Source: an uncultured Clostridia bacterium
GTDB lineage: Bacteria > Bacillota > Clostridia > Oscillospirales > Feifaniaceae
DNA length: 64,000 nucleotides
Direction of reading: 5' to 3'
Assembly: GCA_944376235.1 (NCBI GenBank)
Contig: CALWCA010000019.1
Location: 1 to 64,000, forward strand
A model generated the notes under the pieces. That model worked only from the letters and a program-made list of their open reading frames with translations. It searched no databases and was not told the DNA's origin. Made by a program: the position numbers and the translations under genes. Positions 14,471-23,749 of this stretch are shown piece after piece. Every line of letters starts with the position of its first letter. Position 1 is the first letter of the stretch.

Positions 14471-16264
14471 ATGGCCGAAAAGAAGAGCCTCCCCACCAGG
14501 GAGCAAGCCGATGCCGCTTTTTTGTGGCATACGCAGGACATCTTTGAAAGTGACGAGCAGTTTTTGAAGGCGCTTGAGCAGCTCAAGGGCTGCGCCGGGG
14601 AACTGGCCGCCTTTCAGGGAACGCTGGGCGACGCGCAGACGCTGTTGCGCTGCCTGAGGCTGATGGAGCAGACCGAGGAGCTGGCCGGAAATGTGGGAAG
14701 CTACGCCGCGCTCAAGAGCGATCAGGACACGGCAAATCCCGTGTATCAGGGGTATGTCGGTCTGGTTTCCTCCGCCGGGGTGGAGCTTTCGGCGGCAACG
14801 GCCTATTTTACCCCGGAAATTCTGGCGCTTGGCGATCGGGTGGACGACATGATCAAGGCCTGTCCGGAGCTCGCCCTTTACCGGAAGTATCTCGACGACA
14901 TCCTGCGTCAGAAGGCCCACATCCTCCCCGAGCGGGAGGAGCGGCTGCTTTCGCTGACGGGGGAGATGGCGGGAGCTGCCGAGGAGGCCTTCTCCATGCT
15001 CAACGACGCCGATATGCGCTTTGGAGAAATCACGGGGGAAGACGGGGAGCCCGTCACGCTGACGCATGGCAGATATATCCATTTTTTGGAATCGACTGAC
15101 CGCCGCGTAAGAAAAGAGGCCTTTGAGACGCTCTACCGGGCCTACGAACAGCACAGCAACACGCTGGCATCCCTGCTTTGCGCCCACGAGCGAAAAAATA
15201 AGTTTTACAAGCAGGCTAGGGGCTATAAATCCTGCCTGGAGATGTGCCTGTTTTCGGGCGACATCCCCGAGAGCGTCTACCACAGCCTTATTAAGGCGGT
15301 GCATGGGGCGTTTCCCGCCTTTTACGACTATATGGCGCTGCGGCGCCGTGCGCTGGGGCTCGAGCAGCTGCACATGTATGATCTCTATGTACCGGTGACG
15401 GAAAATCCCTATCAGGGCATCACCTATGAGCAGGCCTTTGAGCTGGTGTTCAAGGCGCTTGCCCCTCTGGGCGAAGAATATGTGAGCCTTTTGCACCGCG
15501 CGCGGGACGAGGGCTGGATTGACGTCTATGAAAATCAGGGCAAGCGCAGCGGTGCTTACTCCAACGGCACGCCCACCTGCCATCCCTTTGTCCTGCTCAA
15601 CCATCAGGACAATTTGGAGTCGGTCTTCACCCTGGCCCACGAGCTGGGGCACGCCATGCACTCCTACTTCTCCAACAGGGAGCAGCCGCCCATCTACCGG
15701 GGCTACAGCATCTTTGTGGCCGAGGTGGCCTCCACCGTCAACGAGGCGCTGCTGCTGCGCTATCTGGAAAAAGAGGCGGGGCGGGACAGGAAAAAGAGAG
15801 CATACCTGTGCAATCATGCGCTCGAGCAATTCCGTGCCACCCTCTTCCGGCAGACCATGTTTGCCGAATTTGAGCTCAAGACCCATGAAATCGTGGAAGG
15901 CGGCGCGTCGCTGACCGCCGAGCTGCTCGACGAGCTTTACGGCTCGCTTTGCGCAGATTATTTCGGCAGCGGCGTGGTGCTCGACTCCCAAATCCGCAAG
16001 GAGTGGTCGCGTATTCCGCATTTTTACTATGATTTTTACGTCTATCAGTACGCCACCGGCTTTGCCGCGGCGCAGGCGCTCTCCCAGTGCATCCTGGAGC
16101 AGGACGGTGCGGCAGACTACCTGCGCTTCCTGTCGCTTGGCAGTCGTGTGCCGCCTCTGGAGGCGCTTCGGGTTGCCGGCGTTGACCTCGCCACACCGGC
16201 CCCCGTGCAGCAGGCGCTCGCGCTGTTTGCACAGCGCGTGGAACAGCTAGACAAGCTGCTGTGA
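14471..16264 (+). CDS. pepF: Oligoendopeptidase F (M3 metallopeptidase)
   Basis: 597 residues, the normal PepF length. The zinc site HELGH (390-394, in TLAHELGHAMHSYFS) is followed by the third ligand region FVAEVASTVNEALLL, the M3 pattern. The C-terminus shows YYDFYVYQYATGFAAAQAL, typical of the family. PepF is a cytosolic zinc enzyme that cleaves peptides of about 7-17 residues, contributing to peptide turnover. ATG 14471 follows AAGGAG, ten bases after the B3/4 gene stop. Confidence 0.95.
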   Translation: MAEKKSLPTREQADAAFLWHTQDIFESDEQFLKALEQLKGCAGELAAFQGTLGDAQTLLRCLRLMEQTEELAGNVGSYAALKSDQDTANPVYQGYVGLVSSAGVELSAATAYFTPEILALGDRVDDMIKACPELALYRKYLDDILRQKAHILPEREERLLSLTGEMAGAAEEAFSMLNDADMRFGEITGEDGEPVTLTHGRYIHFLESTDRRVRKEAFETLYRAYEQHSNTLASLLCAHERKNKFYKQARGYKSCLEMCLFSGDIPESVYHSLIKAVHGAFPAFYDYMALRRRALGLEQLHMYDLYVPVTENPYQGITYEQAFELVFKALAPLGEEYVSLLHRARDEGWIDVYENQGKRSGAYSNGTPTCHPFVLLNHQDNLESVFTLAHELGHAMHSYFSNREQPPIYRGYSIFVAEVASTVNEALLLRYLEKEAGRDRKKRAYLCNHALEQFRATLFRQTMFAEFELKTHEIVEGGASLTAELLDELYGSLCADYFGSGVVLDSQIRKEWSRIPHFYYDFYVYQYATGFAAAQALSQCILEQDGAADYLRFLSLGSRVPPLEALRVAGVDLATPAPVQQALALFAQRVEQLDKLL

Positions 16265-16339
16265 CAAACAGGCCTTGCCCGCCCTGCGGCGGGCAGGGCC
16301 TTTGCAGGCGGTCTCGTTCGGAGGCAGCCTGCGCCCCGG

Positions 16340-16366
16340 GGCCCCTGCGAAAGCAGGGGGCCTTTT
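16340..16366 (+). terminator. Terminator after pepF
   Basis: GGCCCCTGC and GCAGGGGGCC form a stem with a GAAA tetraloop, followed by TTTT. A second, T-poor hairpin (GGCCTTGCCCGCC / GGCGGGCAGGGCC, 16271-16300) lies just after the pepF stop. Confidence 0.75.
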
Positions 16367-16469
16367 GGTGTGTGCGGCAGACGCAGGTATCCGTCCGGGG
16401 ATATTTGCGCACCGGAGCGGCGGCGCAAAAATTAAGTGCCGGCTTTTTGGCGGGGAGCCGGAACATTCG

Positions 16470-16484
16470 GACGAAGACTTCGTC
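16470..16484 (+). promoter_or_regulatory. Perfect short palindrome upstream of the MacAB-like operon
   Basis: GACGAAGACTTCGTC is a 15-base inverted repeat about 85 bases before the adaptor gene. It may be an operator for a repressor of the exporter operon. No regulator gene lies beside it and I cannot place a convincing promoter in this 300-base gap. Confidence 0.35.
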
Positions 16485-16569
16485 TAAGTAAACTTGTAAC
16501 GTGTGGGAACACAAAACGTCAACAGGAAACACACACAGCCACCAGAAACGTCTTTAAGGAGGAAGCACC

Positions 16570-18363
16570 ATGCAACAGACACCCACGCAAGAGCCCTTGC
16601 AGGAGCAGGTTTCCGCAGAGGCGCAGGAGACCGTTACGCAGCCCCCACTGGAGGAAACCCTGACCTTTGCCCCGGAAAAGAAGGGCAAGCTGGGGAAAAA
16701 CATCAAGCGAATTATCTTATGGGGTCTGCTTGCAGCCGTGGTTCTCTCCATCGGCTTCGTGATTTACAGCCTCTTTTTCAAAAAAGAACCCCCGCCCGAG
16801 ATGATGACGGCCTTTGCCAGCATCAGCACCATTGAGACCAAAGTCCAGGGCTCGGGCTCCGTCACCGCTCAGGAGAAGCAGGACGTGCCCGGCCTTGCCA
16901 AGGGCGAGGTTTTGGAGGTCTTTGTCAGCGTCGGCGACCAGGTGGAGGTGGGAGACCCCCTGTTCACGGTCAACGACGAGGAGATTTTGACCGACCTCAA
17001 CGAGTATCAGGCCAGCCTGGACCAGGCCTACAAGAATGTGGAGCTGGTGCAGGAGGAAATCGCCTCGCAGGACATGCGCGCCGAATTTTCCGGCAAAACG
17101 CTTTCGGTCAACTGCGAGAAGGGCCAGATTGTCTCCAAGGGAGAGGTTTTGGGCGTCTTGGCCGATGATTCCAGCATGAAGCTGGTCTCTTACTACAGCG
17201 TGGCCTACATAGACGACATCGCCGTGGGGCAGACGGCCGACGTGTCCATCCCCAAGAGCATGGCGCTGGTCACGGGAACGGTCAGCCGTATCGAGCGCAT
17301 TTCCAAAATCACCGACGAGGGCGCGGTGCTCTTTGAGGTGGAAATCTCCATCGACAACCCCGGCTCGCTGACCAAGGGAATGGTTGCCACCGCCGTGATT
17401 CACACCCCGGCGGGGGATGTGACGCCGGCAGAAGCGGCCACGCTGAGCTTCAACCAGGAGGAGAACATCAAGGCCGGAACGTCGGGAGAAATCACCTCGG
17501 TCGCCATGCGCGACTACTATTCCTTTGAAGCCGGCGAGCAGCTCTTCACCATCAAAAACGAAGATTTAGAGAGCCGCCTTGCCAGTGAGCTCAAGGCGCT
17601 TGACGCCGCCAAGAAGAATTACGACACCATTGCCGAGCAGTACAAGTACTATGCTCCCACGGCCGAGATTGCCGGGCAGGTGGTGGCCGTCAACATTGCG
17701 GAGGGCGACGAGCTGACGGGCGGCGGCAACGCCGTGGTTTCGGTGGCCGACCTTTCGCGCATGATTATGGACGTTGAGATTGACGAGATGTATGTCTCTT
17801 CGCTGGTGCCCGGCATGCCGGTCTCCATCAGCGCAAGCTACGACGGCGGCGCCATGTATGACGGTGTCCTTTCAAGCGTCTCGCTGCAGGCGACGGTGGG
17901 CACCGGCATGTCGACCTTCCCTGCCAAGATTGAGATTCTCAATGCGCAGGGCCTCATGAGCGGCATGTGGCTGGACTATGAAATCACGACCAACCGCGTG
18001 GAGAACTGCCTGACGGTGCCCTCCAACGCCGTGAAGTATGTGGAAGGCGGCACGGTCTGCTTCGTGCGCCAGGTGCAGGAGTGGCACAACGTTGCCCAGC
18101 TTGAAACTGTGACCGAAGGAGAAGAGGCGCAGAGCTCTGACGGCGAGATGACAGGAGACGCGGTGGCGGGAGACGGCGCGGCGCTGCCCGAGGGTATGCT
18201 CGACGCCAACACCGCAGCGCAGATTCCCGAGGGCTTCACTGCCGTTTGGGTGACGACCGGCGCTTCGGACGCCTCACAAATTGAAATCACCGAGGGCCTT
18301 CAGGAGGGCGATGAGGTGGCCACCACCGCCGTGCAGGAAAATCCGTATGGCATGATGTACTAA
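16570..18363 (+). CDS. MacA/HlyD-like efflux adaptor protein
   Basis: 597 residues. A hydrophilic, glutamine-rich cytosolic segment (1-43) is followed by one membrane helix (about 48-70) and a large extracellular part. Two biotinyl-lipoyl-like segments are visible (GEVLEVFVSVGDQVEVGDPLFTVND and a later GQVVAVNIAEGDELTGG), with a helical hairpin between. Near the C-terminus is the long insertion DSQ/EGEEAQSSDGEMTGDAVAG, rich in acidic residues. It works with the ATPase and permease encoded next as a MacAB-type (mechanotransmission) ABC system, which in Gram-positives acts on substrates at the outer face of the membrane. AAGGAGG precedes ATG. Length exceeds that of Gram-negative MacA (about 370). 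Confidence 0.85.
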   Translation: MQQTPTQEPLQEQVSAEAQETVTQPPLEETLTFAPEKKGKLGKNIKRIILWGLLAAVVLSIGFVIYSLFFKKEPPPEMMTAFASISTIETKVQGSGSVTAQEKQDVPGLAKGEVLEVFVSVGDQVEVGDPLFTVNDEEILTDLNEYQASLDQAYKNVELVQEEIASQDMRAEFSGKTLSVNCEKGQIVSKGEVLGVLADDSSMKLVSYYSVAYIDDIAVGQTADVSIPKSMALVTGTVSRIERISKITDEGAVLFEVEISIDNPGSLTKGMVATAVIHTPAGDVTPAEAATLSFNQEENIKAGTSGEITSVAMRDYYSFEAGEQLFTIKNEDLESRLASELKALDAAKKNYDTIAEQYKYYAPTAEIAGQVVAVNIAEGDELTGGGNAVVSVADLSRMIMDVEIDEMYVSSLVPGMPVSISASYDGGAMYDGVLSSVSLQATVGTGMSTFPAKIEILNAQGLMSGMWLDYEITTNRVENCLTVPSNAVKYVEGGTVCFVRQVQEWHNVAQLETVTEGEEAQSSDGEMTGDAVAGDGAALPEGMLDANTAAQIPEGFTAVWVTTGASDASQIEITEGLQEGDEVATTAVQENPYGMMY

Positions 18364-18374
18364 GGGAGGCTGTC

Positions 18375-19088
18375 ATGGCGCTCATTGAAATGAAGCGGAT
18401 TTACAAGGTTTACAATCCCGGAGAGGAAAGCGAGGTGCGCGCGCTCAACGGAGTCTCGCTCTCGGTGGAAAAAGGGGAATTTTTGGCGGTGCTGGGCACC
18501 TCGGGCTGCGGTAAGTCGACCATGATGAACATTATGGGCTGTCTTGACGTGCCGACGGCAGGGGAGTATCTTCTGGGCGGCACCAACGTCAATGAGCTCT
18601 CCGACAATCAGCTTGCCCGGGTCAGAAGCCGTGCCATCGGATTTATTTTTCAGGGCTACAACCTGATCAAGGATTTGACGGCCATCGAAAATGTGGAGCT
18701 TCCCCTCATCTACCGCAATATCGGACGTGCCAAACGCCATCAGCTTGCCAAGGACGCGCTGGTGGCGGTGGGCCTGGAAAAGAGGATGCACCACCGGCCC
18801 TCTGAGATGTCAGGCGGCCAGCAGCAAAGGGTTGCCATCGCCCGCGCCATCTCGACGGCGCCCCCCATCGTCATGGCCGACGAGCCCACGGGAAATCTTG
18901 ACACGCACTCCTCCATTGAGATTATGGAGATGCTTTCCAATCTCAACAAGAAGGGCACGACCATCATCCTCATCACCCACGACATCGACACGGCCGAGTA
19001 TGCCCATCGAATTATCGAGCTGCGCGACGGAAGGATTATTCGCGACCATCTGCAGGAGCAGAAGGCGCAAAAGGAGGCGGGGCAATGA
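18375..19088 (+). CDS. MacB/LolD-type ABC transporter ATPase
   Basis: 237 residues, a complete MacB-branch ATPase: Walker A GTSGCGKST, the family-typical GFIFQGYNLI (Q-loop), signature MSGGQQQR, Walker B VMADEPTGNLD, and H-loop ILITHD. It powers the permease encoded next, and the two genes overlap by four bases (ATGA at 19085). It sits eleven bases after the adaptor gene with GGGAGG as ribosome binding site. Confidence 0.95.
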   Translation: MALIEMKRIYKVYNPGEESEVRALNGVSLSVEKGEFLAVLGTSGCGKSTMMNIMGCLDVPTAGEYLLGGTNVNELSDNQLARVRSRAIGFIFQGYNLIKDLTAIENVELPLIYRNIGRAKRHQLAKDALVAVGLEKRMHHRPSEMSGGQQQRVAIARAISTAPPIVMADEPTGNLDTHSSIEIMEMLSNLNKKGTTIILITHDIDTAEYAHRIIELRDGRIIRDHLQEQKAQKEAGQ

Positions 19089-20263
19089 GGCTGGGTCAAT
19101 CCTTTTCCATGGCCATCAAGTCCATCAAAAACAACAAGGGCCGCTCCTTTCTGACCATGCTGGGCATCATCATCGGCCTGGCAGCCGTCATCACCCTGGT
19201 TACGCTGGTGTCGGGTGTAAAAAAGCAGTTCATGATGAGCTTTGAGACCATGGGCACCAATGTGGTGCAGGTGGAATATTATCAGGACCAGCGCGACGTA
19301 TCCAAGGAGATTTACAGCAAGACGCTGGAGCTCTCCGACCTCGTGCAGGCCTATACGCCAAACCTTTCGACCTATGAAACGGTCAAGCAAAAGGACAAGA
19401 GCATCAACAGCTGCCGCATTCTGCTTGGCAGCGAGGATTACGACGTGTGCAGCAACTACACGATAGAGCGCGGCAGCATGTTCACCCACTCCAACGTGCT
19501 CAACTGCGACCGTGTTGCGGTGATCGGCAGCAAGGTTCGAAGCGATTTGTTTGACTTTGAGAACCCCATCGGCAAGACCATCCGCATCAAGGGGGAGCGT
19601 TTTACCGTAGTGGGCCTCTTTGAAGAGAAGACGGGCGCCGGAGACTACATGAACAATGTCATCGTGGTGCCCTATACCAACAACCGCTTTTTGATGAACT
19701 CGCCTGCCGTTTCCTCCTTTATCATCAAGGCGGTAGACGGAGACGCCACCAACCAGGTTGTCACCGAGATGCAGGAGTATATGAAGGAGCTCACGGGCAA
19801 CGACTGGGGCTTTTGGGTCTACAGTGAAAACCAGTATATGGACTTTTACGATGAGCAGCTTGCCATGATGTCGCTGGTGGGCGGCGGCATTGCCGGCATC
19901 TCGCTGATTGTGGGCGGCATCGGCATCATGAACATCATGCTGGTGTCGGTCACGGAGAGAACAAGGGAAATCGGCATCCGAAAGTCCATCGGTGCACGGC
20001 GCATCGACATCATTTCGCAGTTTCTCATCGAGGCGGGCACCATCAGCCTGCTGGGTGGGCTCATTGGCATTGCCATCGGCTCACTGCTCTCGCTCATCTT
20101 TGGGCGATTGCTGTTCCAGGGCACGGATATGGTGCTGCTGCCATCCATGCCTCTGGTGCTTGGCGCGGCCGCCTTCTCCATTTTCATCGGCATGTTCTTC
20201 GGATTTTATCCCGCAAACCGCGCATCCAAGCTCCATCCCATTGAGGCGCTGCGCGCGGAATAG
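19085..20263 (+). CDS. MacB-type ABC transporter permease
   Basis: 392 residues with the MacB layout. One N-terminal membrane helix (SIKNNKGRSFLTMLGIIIGLAAVITL) is followed by a large extracytoplasmic domain, then three C-terminal helices with the FtsX/MacB signature GGIGIMNIMLVSVTERTREIGIRKSIGA. The protein forms a dimer that moves or extrudes substrates from outside the membrane. It lies between the ATPase gene and the gene for an SLH surface protein, with which it is probably cotranscribed. Confidence 0.95.
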   Translation: MRLGQSFSMAIKSIKNNKGRSFLTMLGIIIGLAAVITLVTLVSGVKKQFMMSFETMGTNVVQVEYYQDQRDVSKEIYSKTLELSDLVQAYTPNLSTYETVKQKDKSINSCRILLGSEDYDVCSNYTIERGSMFTHSNVLNCDRVAVIGSKVRSDLFDFENPIGKTIRIKGERFTVVGLFEEKTGAGDYMNNVIVVPYTNNRFLMNSPAVSSFIIKAVDGDATNQVVTEMQEYMKELTGNDWGFWVYSENQYMDFYDEQLAMMSLVGGGIAGISLIVGGIGIMNIMLVSVTERTREIGIRKSIGARRIDIISQFLIEAGTISLLGGLIGIAIGSLLSLIFGRLLFQGTDMVLLPSMPLVLGAAAFSIFIGMFFGFYPANRASKLHPIEALRAE

Positions 20264-20274
20264 GAGGAAACAAC

Positions 20275-22515
20275 ATGAAAAGACAGACGATTTTTCTGTG
20301 TGTTGCCCTGATGCTGGCGACGATGCTGCCCATGTCGGCGGCTGCATTTTCCGACATCAGGGACGACGAGGTGCGGGTGGCAGCCGAGACGCTGGCCGCG
20401 CTCGACATTGTCACGGGGTTTGAAGACGGCAGTTTTCGCCCCACCAGCACGCTGACCAGGGCGCAATTTGCCAAAATGGGCGTGCTGAGCATGGGCAATG
20501 AGGACAAGGTGGCGCTCTACCACAACTACACGCTCTTTCCCGACGTTAAGACCGGGCACTGGGCCGTGGGCTATGTCAACGTGGCGGTGCGCGAGAGCAA
20601 GCTGCTGAGCGGCTACCCCGACGGCACCTTCCGGCCGGACAACGCCATCACCGAGGCCGAGGCCGTGACCATCTGCCTGAGGATGCTGGGCTATGAAGAG
20701 ACCGACATCGGCTCCTTTTGGCCAAATGACTACCTGGTCAAGGCCGAGGAGATTGGCCTGACCGATGGGCTGTCCATTTCCCCTTACGCACCCATGACGC
20801 GCGGCAGGGCGGCGCAGCTTTTGGCCAACCTGCTCATCACCGAAAACAAGGAGGGCTCGGTCTTCTCGCTCAACATGGGCCTGACCGGCACCGAAAACGC
20901 GGTGCTGCTGGCCACCGAAAAGACCGATTTGTCGCTGGCACAGGGCATCATCAGCGTTTCGGTGGGCGGCACCGTGACCCAGATGAGCACCGTCAACGAC
21001 ATGCCCTCGTCGCTGGTGGGGATGCGCGGCGTGCTGCTGACCGGAAAGGACGGCCGTGTGTGCGGCTTTGTCGCAGGGCGGTATGAGCCGGTTTCGGTGG
21101 TGGTAAAGTCTCGCGATGCCGACGGCATCAACACCACCGAGGGCGGGCGCATTTTGGTGCCTGCAGGCACTGAGGTGGTGCTGCGGGGCACGGTGCAGAC
21201 CTACCAGTCTGCCTATGTGGACCTCAAGGCCGGAACCACCCTGCAGCTCTTTTATGATAAGAACGGTGCGCTGAGCTACCTGTCGACCACGGCAAGCGGC
21301 GTGACGGGGAGCGAAAATTATGTCCTGGAGAGCGGCTACACTTCCTCCAAAAATCCCCTGCTGGAACACTACGGAGCTGCGATTGTGGAGCAGACGCCCA
21401 TCTATAAGAATGGGGTTCAGGTCGACGCCTCGGCCCTCAAGGCCAACGACGTCGTCACCTACTCCGAGTCGCTGGGACGCTTCCTGGTGAGCGACATGCG
21501 TTTGTCGGGCGTCATCAGCGCGGCATACCCCACCAAGACGAGGGCCCAGAGCTTTGAAATGTTCGGCATCACCTTCTCGCTGTCCGACAACAAGGAGCTT
21601 GATTTGAGCGGCTTTGACGGCAAGGTGGTCACGGCGCTGATTGCCCCCGACGGAACGGTGGCCGGCGTTGTGAACTCCTCCAGCGCCTCGGCGCTGATGG
21701 GCGGCGTTGCGAAGGAGGTTTCGGGCAGCGCTGCCACGGTGAGCCTGTGGTCGGGCTACGAGATCTCGGGCGACACCACGCGCGACTTCAGCAGCCTTGC
21801 CGACCGCTATGTGGAGGTCTCGGTGTCTTACGACGGCAAGCTCTCGCTGAGCGAGCCCTCCTATTCCAGCCTCGGAACCTCCGATTTCTCAGTTGCCAAG
21901 ATGACGCTGGGAGGAAAGACGGTTGCCGCCGATGTGGCGCTCTACGAGTGCGCCGACCCGCTCGCCTCCTTTGAGGAGATTTCCCTGGAGGATGCCTACG
22001 GGACGACCGGAATCGTCGAGGCCAAAAAGATCCTCTACTATAAGACCGATGCCTCCGGCGTGGTGCGCGCCATCGTCATGCGCAACGCCACCGGCAACGC
22101 CTTCATTTACGGACTCGTCTCCGCGACAGAGGACGATGACGGGGAAAACCGCTCCTATTCTGTGACGACCGATACCACGGCTGGCAGCGGAGTTGTGACG
22201 GTTTCCACCGTGACGGCACAGGGCGGGGTTTCCCTGCCGGTGCAGGGGCCGTACGGCGGCCTTGCCGTGGGCGGCGGCTATGCCAGGGCATTCAACAAGC
22301 TGGAAAAGCAGGGCCAGGTGACGCTGGACGCCTTTGACGCAGCCAGCAATGTGCATGTGGACGGCAGGAGCCTGCCCATCTCGGACGAGGTGCAGGTCTA
22401 CAACGAGTCCACCAAGAAGTTTATCACGCTGCAGCAGGCCAAGGAGGACTTCAACAGGTTTGACATCTACACGGATGTGACGGCCGGAATTGTCCGCTTT
22501 GTCGTGGTAAAATAA
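20275..22515 (+). CDS. SLH-domain cell surface protein
   Basis: 746 residues. A signal peptide (about 1-23, ending MSAAAFS) is followed by three S-layer homology domains within residues 23-190: FSDIRDDEVRVAAETLAALDIVTG, FPDVKTGHWAVGYVN, and a more divergent FWPNDYLVKAEEIGLTDGL. SLH triplets bind pyruvylated secondary wall polymers. The remaining 550 residues are beta-rich with repeated DG and GT turns and no catalytic motif I recognise. AGGAGG precedes ATG 20275, twelve bases after the permease gene, so it probably belongs to the exporter operon. It could be a structural surface protein or a partner of the transporter. Confidence 0.88.
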   Translation: MKRQTIFLCVALMLATMLPMSAAAFSDIRDDEVRVAAETLAALDIVTGFEDGSFRPTSTLTRAQFAKMGVLSMGNEDKVALYHNYTLFPDVKTGHWAVGYVNVAVRESKLLSGYPDGTFRPDNAITEAEAVTICLRMLGYEETDIGSFWPNDYLVKAEEIGLTDGLSISPYAPMTRGRAAQLLANLLITENKEGSVFSLNMGLTGTENAVLLATEKTDLSLAQGIISVSVGGTVTQMSTVNDMPSSLVGMRGVLLTGKDGRVCGFVAGRYEPVSVVVKSRDADGINTTEGGRILVPAGTEVVLRGTVQTYQSAYVDLKAGTTLQLFYDKNGALSYLSTTASGVTGSENYVLESGYTSSKNPLLEHYGAAIVEQTPIYKNGVQVDASALKANDVVTYSESLGRFLVSDMRLSGVISAAYPTKTRAQSFEMFGITFSLSDNKELDLSGFDGKVVTALIAPDGTVAGVVNSSSASALMGGVAKEVSGSAATVSLWSGYEISGDTTRDFSSLADRYVEVSVSYDGKLSLSEPSYSSLGTSDFSVAKMTLGGKTVAADVALYECADPLASFEEISLEDAYGTTGIVEAKKILYYKTDASGVVRAIVMRNATGNAFIYGLVSATEDDDGENRSYSVTTDTTAGSGVVTVSTVTAQGGVSLPVQGPYGGLAVGGGYARAFNKLEKQGQVTLDAFDAASNVHVDGRSLPISDEVQVYNESTKKFITLQQAKEDFNRFDIYTDVTAGIVRFVVVK

Positions 22516-22528
22516 CAAAAACAAAAAC

Positions 22529-22573
22529 GCAAGGCGGGGTTGGAAGTCTGCCGCTTCCAATCCCGCTTGCGTC
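22529..22573 (+). terminator. Strong hairpin after the SLH gene
   Basis: ACGCAAG-CGGGGTTGGAAG pairs almost perfectly with CTTCCAATCCCGCTTGCGT. The T-run is missing, so it may stabilise the mRNA end or terminate weakly, allowing read-through into prmA 20 bases later. Confidence 0.55.
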
Positions 22574-22593
22574 GCGGATGGAGGGAATGGGCC

Positions 22594-23565
22594 ATGCGCT
22601 TTTGGGAAATTGACATTGCCGCCACGTCGCAGGGCATCGAGGTTCTGACAGGGCTTTTGGAAGAGCTTGGCGTGAGCGGGATGGTGGTCAGCGACCCCAG
22701 GGATTTCGAGGATTTTCTAAACAAGACGCAGACCTACTGGGACTATGTGGACGAGAGCCTGATGGAGCTGCGCGACGCCGCGCCGCACGTCACCTTTTAC
22801 CTGCCGCACAATGCACAGGGCGAGCAGCAACTGGCCGACATCCGGCAGGCCCTTGCCAATCTGCACGGCAGGGATGCGGCAGGAGAGTTTGGCTCCCTTG
22901 CGCTGACCTGCGGCAGCGTGCAGGAGGAGGACTGGGCAAACAACTGGAAGCAGTATTTCAAGTCTTTTCGCGTGGGGCGGCACTTTTACGTCAAGCCCTC
23001 GTGGGAGACCATTGACGACGACGAGGGCCGCATCGTGCTGCACATCGATCCTGCCTCCTCCTTTGGCACGGGGACGCACCACACCACGCAGCTTTGTCTC
23101 AAGGAGCTTGAGAAGGTTCCCGTGGAGGGGGCCTGTGTGCTGGACATGGGCTGCGGCAGCGGCATTTTGGGCATTGCGGCAGCCCTGCTGGGGGCAAAAC
23201 GTGTCACGGCGGTGGACATCGACGAGGCTTCGATTGGGGTAACGCGGGAAAATGTGTTGAAAAACGGCATTGACCCCGAGAAATTCACGCTGCTGCGCGG
23301 TGATGTGACCGGCAATGCCGCGCTGGCGCAGCGCGTGGGAACGGGTTACGACGTGGTGCTGGCCAACATTGTGGCCGACGTGATTATCGGCATGCGCAGG
23401 GAGCTGCTTGCCTTTTTGCGCCCCGGCGGAACGCTGATTGCCTCGGGCATCATCGGGGAGCGGGCCGACGAGGTGGAAAGGGCACTGCTGGACTGCGGGT
23501 TTGTCCTGCGTGAACGCGGTGAGCAGCAGGACTGGATTGTGCTGCGGTGTGAGAAACCCCTTTGA
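22594..23565 (+). CDS. prmA: Ribosomal protein L11 methyltransferase
   Basis: 323 residues from ATG 22594 (GGAGGG upstream). The SAM motif VLDMGCGSGILGIAA begins near residue 182, and the PrmA markers DPASSFGTGTHHTT (just before it) and DVVLANIVADVI are present. The enzyme trimethylates lysines and the N-terminus of ribosomal protein L11. It lies upstream of rsmE, a common Firmicutes arrangement in which both rRNA/protein modification genes follow dnaJ. No dnaK or dnaJ gene is present here. Confidence 0.95.
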   Translation: MRFWEIDIAATSQGIEVLTGLLEELGVSGMVVSDPRDFEDFLNKTQTYWDYVDESLMELRDAAPHVTFYLPHNAQGEQQLADIRQALANLHGRDAAGEFGSLALTCGSVQEEDWANNWKQYFKSFRVGRHFYVKPSWETIDDDEGRIVLHIDPASSFGTGTHHTTQLCLKELEKVPVEGACVLDMGCGSGILGIAAALLGAKRVTAVDIDEASIGVTRENVLKNGIDPEKFTLLRGDVTGNAALAQRVGTGYDVVLANIVADVIIGMRRELLAFLRPGGTLIASGIIGERADEVERALLDCGFVLRERGEQQDWIVLRCEKPL

Positions 23566-23659
23566 GGCGTGTGCCGCCCTTTCCTTGCGGGAAAGAGCTT
23601 TTTGCGCCGTGTGCGGTGCAAAAAAGAGGGGCACGATGCCGGTTGTGCGCAGGTTGGAC

Positions 23660-23688
23660 TTGTAAAAGACACAAAATGTTGGTATACT
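23660..23688 (+). promoter_or_regulatory. Promoter of rsmE
   Basis: TTGTAA (23660-23665) and TATACT (23683-23688) are 17 bases apart, about 60 bases before the rsmE ATG. Confidence 0.7.
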
Positions 23689-23749
23689 AAAACACGTGTT
23701 GGCACAGGATATGGTCTTTTTGCAAATTGCATGGGAAGTGGTGCGTGCT

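Noticed and set aside
14333-16021. 562-codon open frame on the minus strand opposite pepF
   Set aside because: PepF on the plus strand has complete zinc motifs and normal length. The opposite frame is a product of high GC and has no ribosome binding site or recognisable domain.
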